Shown here piece after piece: positions 31,186 to 38,635 of a DNA stretch of 38,635 nucleotides. The stretch is taken from contig CAIKTR010000167.1 in the NCBI GenBank assembly GCA_903830425.1, positions 1 to 38,635 on the forward strand, read 5' to 3'. A program made the translations under genes and the position numbers. Each line of letters begins with the position of its first letter. The first letter of the stretch is position 1. This stretch comes from an uncultured Opitutia bacterium (lineage in GTDB: Bacteria; Verrucomicrobiota; Verrucomicrobiia; Opitutales; Opitutaceae). The notes below the pieces were generated by a model. That model had not been told where the DNA came from. It made no database searches and saw nothing but the letters and a program-made list of their open reading frames with translations.

Positions 31186-32550
31186 ATGCCCCCGACCAGC
31201 CCGAGACTTCCGGTCGCCGTCATCGGCGGCGGCCTGACCGGGCTCACGGCGGCCTGGCAGCTGCATCGCGCCGGCGTGCCCGTGGTGGTGTTCGAGGCCG
31301 CCGCGCTGCCGGGAGGGGTCATCGCCTCGACCCGGGACGGCGCGTGGCTTTGGGAGTCGGGGCCCAACACCCTGCTGGAGGGTTCCGCGGACGTCGCGGC
31401 CTTCGTGGACGCGGTGGGGCTCGGCGGCCGCCGCTGCTACGCGGCGGACTCCGCCAACAACCGCTACGTGGTCCGGGACGCCCAGCTGGTGGCGATGCCG
31501 ACCTCGCCGCTGGCCTTCGTGCGCACGCGGCTGTTTTCGTGGCGGGCCAAGCTCGGGCTGGTCGGCGAGCTGTGGCGCGCCCGTGCGCCGGCCGACGCCG
31601 AGGAGAGCGTGGCGGATTTCGTCGAGCGCCGGCTCGGCCGGGAGTTCCTCGACTATGCCATCAACCCGTTCGTGGGGGGCGTCTACGCGGGTGATCCGCG
31701 GCGGCTCTCCGTGCGCCACGGGTTCCCCAAGCTGCACGCCCTCGAGCAGGAGCACGGCTCGCTGCTGCGCGGGGCGTTCCGGCGCCGCAACACCAGCGGC
31801 GGGCCCAAGGGCCGCATCTTTTCGTTCCCCGAGGGCCTGGCGGAGCTGCCCCGCGCGCTCGCGGCCTCGCTCGGCGGGGCCGTGCGGTATGCGACGCGGG
31901 TGCAGGCCATCCGGCGCACCGCCGGCGGCTGGACGATCGAGTCCGGCGGCCCGGCCGGCGCCGAGTCATTTTCCGCCGTGCTCTGCGCCCTGCCGGCCGA
32001 CGCCCTGGCGCAGCTGCGGTTCGAGGGCGTGCCCGGGGCCGAGCGCCTCGCGGAACTGCAGGCGATCGAGCAGCCCCCCGTGGTCTCGGTCTTCACCGGG
32101 TACCGGCGGGAGGACGTCGCCCACCCGCTGGACGGCTTCGGGCTGCTGATGCCCGAGGTGGAGCGCCGGCGCATCCTCGGGGTCCTGTTTTCCAGCACGC
32201 TGTTCCCCGGCCGCGCGCCGGAGGGGCATGTCGCGCTCTCCACCTTCGTGGGCGGCGTGCGTTCGCCGGAGCTCGCCCGGCTCGACGACGCCGGGCTCCG
32301 GCAGCTGGTGCGCGAGGAGCTGGGGGCGCTGCTGGGCGTCCGCGGCGAGCCCGTGTACTGCCACGTGCAGCGCTGGCCCCGCGCGATCCCGCAATACACG
32401 CTGGGCTATGAGCGGTTCAAGGCGATCTTCACCGGCCTCGAGGCCGCAGCGCCCGGCCTGCATTTTGGCGGCAACGCCCGGGACGGCATCTCCCTCGCCA
32501 ACTGCATCGAGTCCGGCCGGCGACTGGCGCGGACGCAGACGGGCGCCTGA
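31186..32550 (+). CDS. hemG: Protoporphyrinogen oxidase (HemY/PPOX type)
   Basis: FAD-dependent oxidase forming protoporphyrin IX, the step after HemN. The 454-residue protein has the N-terminal dinucleotide fold AVIGGGLTGLTAAWQLHRAG (about 11-30) with the acidic FEA after the second strand. The PPOX hallmark segments are ESGPNTLLEG, FVGGVYAGDPRRLSVRHGFPKL and EQEHGSLLRG, and the C-terminal FAD motif is LHFGGNARDGISLANCIESG. This is the oxygen-dependent flavoprotein type (HemY, called HemG in some nomenclatures), not the E. coli menaquinone-dependent HemG. It lies 12 bases after hemN, so an oxygen-independent and an oxygen-using heme step share a transcript. It converges with ccsA. Confidence 0.93.
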   Translation: MPPTSPRLPVAVIGGGLTGLTAAWQLHRAGVPVVVFEAAALPGGVIASTRDGAWLWESGPNTLLEGSADVAAFVDAVGLGGRRCYAADSANNRYVVRDAQLVAMPTSPLAFVRTRLFSWRAKLGLVGELWRARAPADAEESVADFVERRLGREFLDYAINPFVGGVYAGDPRRLSVRHGFPKLHALEQEHGSLLRGAFRRRNTSGGPKGRIFSFPEGLAELPRALAASLGGAVRYATRVQAIRRTAGGWTIESGGPAGAESFSAVLCALPADALAQLRFEGVPGAERLAELQAIEQPPVVSVFTGYRREDVAHPLDGFGLLMPEVERRRILGVLFSSTLFPGRAPEGHVALSTFVGGVRSPELARLDDAGLRQLVREELGALLGVRGEPVYCHVQRWPRAIPQYTLGYERFKAIFTGLEAAAPGLHFGGNARDGISLANCIESGRRLARTQTGA

Positions 32551-32590
32551 CCCGTCGCGGGTCGGTGGCGCCGCACGACGCGCGCCCAGT

Positions 32591-32652
32591 ATGGCGCAGC
32601 GCCGGGCATCCGGCGCCATGGGCCGCCGGCCCCGCCCGTGAGACCGGGCGGG
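32591..32652. terminator. Two GC hairpins between convergent hemG and ccsA
   Basis: The 124-base gap between convergent stops holds two stems. ATGGC-(GCAGC bulge)-GCCGG pairs with CCGGCGCCAT around a GCAT loop (32591-32619). CCCGCCCG pairs with CGGGCGGG around TGAGAC (32631-32652). Neither has a T-run, so they are probable convergent 3'-end structures rather than proven intrinsic terminators. Confidence 0.4.
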
Positions 32653-32674
32653 CGCCAACAGCGAACCGGGCGGG

Positions 32675-34528
<1,854 letters not shown>

Positions 34529-34556
34529 GGTGGAACGAGGGTCGCGGGGAGCGGGA

Positions 34557-35717
34557 TCAGGCCGTGGCGGAGCGGCGCTTGGCGAAGAACGCGGTGAGGT
34601 GGAGGCCGAACTGGAGCAGCAGCCCGAGCGTCATGACGGCGCACGCGATGTAGGGGATCAGCCAGCTGGGGTTGCGCACGACCTGGAGCACCGTGGTGGT
34701 GTCGTTGTTCTCAAAGCCGGCCTGGTAGAACGTGAGGCCGGCGTAGCGCAGCGGGTTGTTCATGTAGATCAGCACCTCGCGGTCGTCCCGGCCGTCCGGC
34801 GTGTTGAGGCGGATGCGGCTGGAGAAGTTCTTCGGGATGTCGGTGCCGGCGTAGCGGTCGTGGCTGAACTTCAGCAGCGTGAGCGAGAAGGGCTTGTAGT
34901 GCCGGGCGAACCGCAGGGCCATCTTGTAGGTGCGGCCGGCGAAGGCGAAGGCCTGCGGTTCCTCCAGCAGGGGCGAGACTAGCCAGGTGCCGATCGGGCC
35001 GTCGGGGCCGATCAGCTCGACGAAGGCGCTCGGGAGGTTGCGCTCATCCGCCTTGTAGGTGAGCGGCTTGAGGGTGGCGAGGATCTGCGGGCCGACGCCC
35101 TGGGTGGCGGGCGCCGCCGGGTCGGCCGCGGCGTTGGGCGCGCGCATCTGGAGCGTGGAGTTGGGCAGGAAGGTCTTGACCGCGACCCGGAACGGCAGGC
35201 GGGGATGCTGCACGGTCTCCAGGCGGGCGAGGGGCCGCTCGGGGATCGAGACCACCTGGTCGGCCTTGGGGTCGGTCGTGTCCGTGATGGCCAGCTCGAT
35301 GTTGCGGAAGCTCTCCGAGTAATTCCGGGTCTGCCCCTGGTCGAGCCGCATGTGGTACTCGTCCTGCATGAGGCCGGTGAGCAGCTGGCCAACCAGCAGC
35401 AGTATGAGGCCGGCGTGGGCGAGCCAGATGCCGGCCTTCCGCCAGGTGAAGGCAAAGCGGTACAGGTGTGAACCGAGGAGATTGATGAGCAAAAGCCCGC
35501 CGATGGTGTAGCCACCGGGGAAGATCGCGAGCGAGACCCCGCCCACCTTCCAGAAGACCACGAAGGTGTTGAAGTATTTCTCCTGCACGACCCAGACGCC
35601 GAGGTTCACCTGGTCAAGGGTGGCGGCGAGGACCAGCACGATCGAGAACACGAGCAGCAGGACGGTGAGCTTGAGCGACACCAGGAGGTCGCGGATTTCC
35701 TTGAGGATGGTGGGCAT
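34557..35717 (-). CDS. resB: ResB-like (Ccs1) cytochrome c biogenesis protein
   Basis: Partner of CcsA in system II cytochrome c maturation, 386 residues. Three N-terminal membrane helices (about 12-33, 58-81, 91-112) precede a large periplasmic domain (about 115-345) and a last helix (about 352-376). Family features are the N-terminal DLLVSLKLTVLLLVFSIVLV, WRKAGIWLAHAGLILLLVGQ with a likely heme-relay histidine, and the periplasmic YMNNPLRYAGLTFYQAGFE motif. The protein probably presents the apocytochrome to CcsA. It sits six bases after the duplicated-domain lipoprotein gene and 28 bases before ccsA, making a three-gene minus-strand operon. Confidence 0.92.
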   Translation of the reverse strand: MPTILKEIRDLLVSLKLTVLLLVFSIVLVLAATLDQVNLGVWVVQEKYFNTFVVFWKVGGVSLAIFPGGYTIGGLLLINLLGSHLYRFAFTWRKAGIWLAHAGLILLLVGQLLTGLMQDEYHMRLDQGQTRNYSESFRNIELAITDTTDPKADQVVSIPERPLARLETVQHPRLPFRVAVKTFLPNSTLQMRAPNAAADPAAPATQGVGPQILATLKPLTYKADERNLPSAFVELIGPDGPIGTWLVSPLLEEPQAFAFAGRTYKMALRFARHYKPFSLTLLKFSHDRYAGTDIPKNFSSRIRLNTPDGRDDREVLIYMNNPLRYAGLTFYQAGFENNDTTTVLQVVRNPSWLIPYIACAVMTLGLLLQFGLHLTAFFAKRRSATA

Positions 35718-35723
35718 GGTGGT

Positions 35724-36848
35724 TCAGCGGGCCGACAGGGTGTGGACGAAGGCCTCGAAGGCGGGCTTTTCCTGCGCAACGAGCTCCACGGGACCCGTGA
35801 GCTTGAAGAACCAGGTGGCGCCCTCGTAGGGGACAATGGCGCCGAGCAGGCGGGCCGGCGAGCCGGCCGCGCCGCCGGTGAAATCGACCAGGGTGACCGA
35901 CAGGCCGTGGGCCGAGAAACGCGTGACCGCGGCGGCCGCGTCTGCGGCGGTCAGCGGCGGGAGCTGCAGCTGGTTGCGCCAGCGGTTGAGGTTCGCCACC
36001 TCGCCGCCGACGTCGCCCGGAAAGGCCGTCACGGAGAGGTCGCCCACCGTGCCCTTCCCACCGGGGATGGCGTAGGTCGCCTTGCGCATGGCGGCCGCCG
36101 GCCGGCTTTCCCAATGCGCCGGGGCGGTCCAGGTGAGGCCCGGGCCCTCGGCCTTGATCACCTCGGTGTTGGCCATGTCGGCGGAGGCCGGGGCGGCCGG
36201 CACCGCGGCCGTCGTCCCGTGCGCGGCGCCCAGCGCCGCGGTGGCGGCGTCCGCCTTCAGGGTCTGGAGCAGGGCGAGAAACGCGGGCTTTTCCTTCGCC
36301 ACGACGGCGTCGGGCCCGATGAGCTTGAAGAACCAGGTGGCGCCGCCGGCGGGGACGAACGCCCCGAGCATGCGCGCGGGCTTGTCGGTCGTGCCGCCCA
36401 GGAGGTCCACGACCCCCACCGTCAGGTCGCCCACGGTAAGGCGCTGGACCGCCGCCGGGAGTTCCGCCTCGGCGATCGGGGCGAGCTGGAGCTGGCCGCG
36501 CCACCGGTTGAGGTTGGCGAGTTCGCCGCCCACGTCGCCTGGAAAGGCCGTCACCGCCAGTTCCGCACCCTCGCCGACCACGAAGGTGGCCTTGCGCACG
36601 CCCGACGCCCCCTTGTTCTGCCAGTGCGACGGGGCCGTCCAGGTCAGTCCGGGGCCATCGGCCTTGGCAACGGCCGTGCCGGCCATGTTATCCGCGCCGG
36701 CCATCCCGGGGTGCGGCGCGGCGGTCGCGGCGGCGGGAAGGGCCACGTCGTTCTCCTTGGGGATGGAATAAACGGCGACTTGGGAGTCGCGACAGGCGCC
36801 CAACAGGAGCGGGAGCGCAAGGAGGAGGCTAAGACGGGAATGGCGCAT
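35724..36848 (-). CDS. Lipoprotein with tandemly duplicated domain (unknown function)
   Basis: A 374-residue predicted lipoprotein (signal MRHSRLSLLLALPLLLGAC, Cys19). Two copies of one domain of about 140 residues occupy 61-200 and 231-374, joined by an Ala-rich linker. Both carry GPGLTWTAPxHW, RKATxxx, LxVTAFPGDVGGExANLNRW followed by RxQLQL, then a GATWFFKLxGP motif and KPAFxAxxxTL at the end. The copies are about 60% identical by eye. I know no function for this domain. Single-domain proteins with a PGDxGG..N.NRWR motif seem to me familiar from Planctomycetes and Verrucomicrobia, but this is recollection. It precedes resB by six bases, so it is probably linked to cytochrome c maturation. 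Confidence 0.85.
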   Translation of the reverse strand: MRHSRLSLLLALPLLLGACRDSQVAVYSIPKENDVALPAAATAAPHPGMAGADNMAGTAVAKADGPGLTWTAPSHWQNKGASGVRKATFVVGEGAELAVTAFPGDVGGELANLNRWRGQLQLAPIAEAELPAAVQRLTVGDLTVGVVDLLGGTTDKPARMLGAFVPAGGATWFFKLIGPDAVVAKEKPAFLALLQTLKADAATAALGAAHGTTAAVPAAPASADMANTEVIKAEGPGLTWTAPAHWESRPAAAMRKATYAIPGGKGTVGDLSVTAFPGDVGGEVANLNRWRNQLQLPPLTAADAAAAVTRFSAHGLSVTLVDFTGGAAGSPARLLGAIVPYEGATWFFKLTGPVELVAQEKPAFEAFVHTLSAR

Positions 36849-37097
36849 GGTAAGGAAGGGATGAAGGAGACAGTTGTGGCGATCCACCAGACCGGAAAAC
36901 CGGTTTTTGGAGGGAAAGATCGTGATCATGATGCCCAAAGGACCGCAAGACCGCTGCGCATTTATTGCGCACCTATCAGCGCCCCTTGTGTGAAGGTCGC
37001 GCCGCAGGCTTCCGCCGGGCAGCCGGCCCTGGGGCGGCCGAGGACCCGGCGATGCTAAACGGCTGGCGGAGGCCGGCACGATCCCCCAGCTTGGGGC
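36849..37097. promoter_or_regulatory. Divergent intergenic region, resB-ccsA operon / hypE
   Basis: 249 bases between divergent starts with several symmetrical elements. These are a perfect palindrome AAAACCGGTTTT (36896-36907), a near-palindrome ATCGTGATCATGAT (36919-36932, 12 of 14 symmetric), and TGCGCA-TTTAT-TGCGCA (36955-36971). The left half, nearer the lipoprotein gene, is AT-richer than the right. These look like regulator sites, but I cannot name the regulators or fix the promoters. Confidence 0.45.
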
Positions 37098-38162
37098 ATG
37101 GCCCCTCCCACCCCGCCGGCGCTCAACCTCAGCTGCCCGGTCCCGCTGCCTCACCGGACGGAGATCACGGTGGGTCACGGCGGCGGCGGTCGGCTGACGC
37201 AGGACCTCCTCGACCGGGTGTTCCGGCCCGCCTTCGCCAATCCCGCCCTGGAGGCCCAGCATGATGGCGCCCTGCTCCGGCTGCCGGGCGGCGCGCGGCT
37301 GGCGTTCACCACCGACTCCCACGTGGTCAGCCCGCTCTTCTTTCCCGGCAGCGACATCGGCCAGATTGCGGTCAACGGCACGGTGAACGACCTCTGCATG
37401 TGCGGCGCGCGGCCCCTGTGGCTGAGCGCAGGGTTTATCCTGGAGGAGGGCTTCCCCATCGCGACTCTGGAAAAGGTGGTCGCGTCGATGCAGGCCGCCG
37501 CGGCGGCGGCGGGCGTGAGCATTGTCACGGGCGACACCAAGGTGGTGGAGCGCGGCAAGGGCGACGGCCTGTACGTCACCACCGCGGGCGTCGGGGTGAT
37601 CGAGACCCCGCTGACCATCGCGCCCACCAGCATCCGCGCCGGCGATGCCGTGATCCTCAGCGGCGACCTCGGCCGGCATGGCATGGCGATCATGGCGACG
37701 CGGGCCGGGCTGGAGTTTGAGAGCGCGATCGAGAGCGACTGTGCGCCGCTGGTGGCGCCGGTGCAGGCCCTGCTGCAGTCGGGCCTGGAAATCCACTGCC
37801 TGCGCGACCTGACGCGGGGCGGCCTCGCGACCTCGCTGGTCGAGCTGGCGGAGTCCGCCCAGCTGGGCATCGCGATCGACGCGGCGAAAATTCCGGTGAC
37901 CGAGCTGGTGCGCGGGGCGTGCGAGATCCTCGGGCTCGACCCGCTCTACGTCGCCAACGAGGGGCGGTTCGTCTGCCTCGTGCCCGCAGCCCAGGCGGCC
38001 CAGGCGCTGGCCCTCATCGCCCAGACCGCGCCGGGCGGACCGCCGGTGATCATCGGGCAGGTGACCGCCGGCCCGGCCGGCCAGGTCACGCAGCGCAGCA
38101 TCATCGGCGCGGAACGGATCGTGGACCGGCTCAGCGGCGAACAGCTGCCGCGGATCTGCTAG
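37098..38162 (+). CDS. hypE: Hydrogenase maturation protein HypE
   Basis: PurM/AIRS-family ATP-dependent enzyme that dehydrates a C-terminal thiocarboxamide to thiocyanate, supplying CN ligands of the NiFe-hydrogenase active site. The 354-residue product shows [16 protein letters not shown] near the N-terminus, [20 protein letters not shown] and the nucleotide-binding [35 protein letters not shown] and [15 protein letters not shown] follow. It ends exactly in PRIC, the C-terminal cysteine that HypF carbamoylates, so the protein is intact. No other hyp or hydrogenase gene is in the window; these probably lie to the right. Its stop shares a CTAG with the stop of the convergent ABC gene. Confidence 0.96.
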   Translation: MAPPTPPALNLSCPVPLPHRTEITVGHGGGGRLTQDLLDRVFRPAFANPALEAQHDGALLRLPGGARLAFTTDSHVVSPLFFPGSDIGQIAVNGTVNDLCMCGARPLWLSAGFILEEGFPIATLEKVVASMQAAAAAAGVSIVTGDTKVVERGKGDGLYVTTAGVGVIETPLTIAPTSIRAGDAVILSGDLGRHGMAIMATRAGLEFESAIESDCAPLVAPVQALLQSGLEIHCLRDLTRGGLATSLVELAESAQLGIAIDAAKIPVTELVRGACEILGLDPLYVANEGRFVCLVPAAQAAQALALIAQTAPGGPPVIIGQVTAGPAGQVTQRSIIGAERIVDRLSGEQLPRIC

Positions 38163-38635
38163 CCGCCGCCGCCCGGGTGCGGGTGGCGATGCTGCAGGAG
38201 GTGCGGGCGCTCCAGCCCGTGCGCGAGCATCAGCGGCTCGTCGGCCAGCAAGGTCCGGGTGGGTCCGTCGGCCACGATGCGGCCGCCGTCGAGGATGACG
38301 GAGCGCGGGCAGAGCTCGACCACAAGCTCGAGATCGTGGGTGGCGATGAGCTTGGTGGCGGTGACCCGGCGCAGCAGGGCGAGGAGCTCGCGGCGCCCGC
38401 GCGGGTCGAGTCCGCTGGTCGGCTCGTCGAGCACGAGGATGGCGGGGGCGCAGGCCAGCACGCCGGCCAGGCAGGCGCGGCGCTTTTCGCCGTTGCTGAG
38501 ATGGTGCGGCGGGCGGTGGCCCAGGTGCACCAGACCAACCTCCTCCAAGGCGCGCTGCACGCGGTCGGCCACCTCCGCGCGGCTGAGCCCCAGTTGCTGC
38601 GGGCCGAAGCCGACATCCTCCCGCACCGTGGCGCA
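38159..38635 (-). CDS. Energy-coupling/cobalt-nickel ABC transporter ATPase, C-terminal part (5' end outside window)
   Basis: About 158 C-terminal residues are visible; the Walker A region lies beyond the right edge. The visible part has [14 protein letters not shown] (typical of CbiO/EcfA after the Q-loop), the signature [15 protein letters not shown], Walker B/D-loop [15 protein letters not shown] and the switch histidine in IATHDLELV. The protein ends with [13 protein letters not shown], a His-rich tail that could bind Ni2+ or Co2+. Next to hypE, a nickel uptake role (NikO/CbiO-like) for hydrogenase maturation is the best inference. Its TAG and the hypE TAG overlap in one CTAG at 38159-38162, so the two genes abut tail to tail. 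Confidence 0.85.
   Translation of the reverse strand, partial: CATVREDVGFGPQQLGLSRAEVADRVQRALEEVGLVHLGHRPPHHLSNGEKRRACLAGVLACAPAILVLDEPTSGLDPRGRRELLALLRRVTATKLIATHDLELVVELCPRSVILDGGRIVADGPTRTLLADEPLMLAHGLERPHLLQHRHPHPGGGG

Overview
The window is a GC-rich (roughly 70% by eye), densely packed bacterial chromosome segment. It has about 36 protein genes and no rRNA, tRNA, CRISPR array or insertion sequence that I can recognise. Lipid A and lipoprotein-export genes (lpxB, lolC/lolD) show a Gram-negative envelope. Three phytanoyl-CoA-dioxygenase-like oxygenases, two AraC regulators, a GH172/GH32-like glycosidase pair, system II cytochrome c biogenesis and a caa3-type oxidase together suggest Verrucomicrobiota, probably Opitutales/Opitutaceae. 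That placement is an inference from gene content, not a measured result.

Layout. 1-2.45 kb: the tail of an unknown gene, an RsmB-like rRNA cytosine methyltransferase and a small-molecule type methyltransferase. 2.47-4.3 kb: a PhyH oxygenase and an AraC regulator on the minus strand. 4.4-6.3 kb: a HemX/CcsA-like membrane protein overlapping hemA (tetrapyrrole entry). 6.4-8.5 kb: lpxB and a Gfo/Idh/MocA oxidoreductase. 8.8-9.6 kb: a second PhyH oxygenase. 9.7-15.3 kb: a minus-strand run of GH172, GH32/43-like glycosidase, lysS, lolC/E and lolD. 15.5-17.2 kb: lipA and a short AMP nucleosidase. 17.3-19.0 kb: a divergent AraC/PhyH pair around a compact AT-rich control region.

19.1-36.8 kb is an aerobic-respiration island. 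Copper delivery (a YtkA-like anchored protein and a CusF-SCO fusion) faces heme A synthesis (ctaA, ctaB) plus a DUF420 protein. An auracyanin/azurin-like blue copper lipoprotein follows. Next come caa3 oxidase subunits II, I, III and IV, the assembly protein CtaG, a 49-residue membrane peptide, and hemN and hemG for heme synthesis. On the opposite strand lie ccsA, resB and a lipoprotein with a tandemly duplicated domain. The genes cover most steps for building a cytochrome c-linked copper/heme oxidase: protoheme, heme A, CuA/CuB loading, cytochrome c ligation, and a possible blue-copper electron donor.

The right edge (37.1-38.6 kb) has hypE for NiFe-hydrogenase cofactor assembly, convergent with a truncated Ni/Co-type ABC ATPase with a His-rich tail. 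This suggests a hydrogenase locus just outside the window.

The most noteworthy non-coding signals are: a phased direct repeat plus inverted repeat in the AraC/PhyH divergent region; a perfect 11-bp-arm palindrome at 19079-19103; and a hairpin ending 4 nt before the GTG start of hemN and overlapping the stop of the 49-residue gene upstream. No complete undescribed system is evident. The best candidates for new biology are the duplicated-domain lipoprotein beside the cytochrome c maturation genes and the hemN leader structure.
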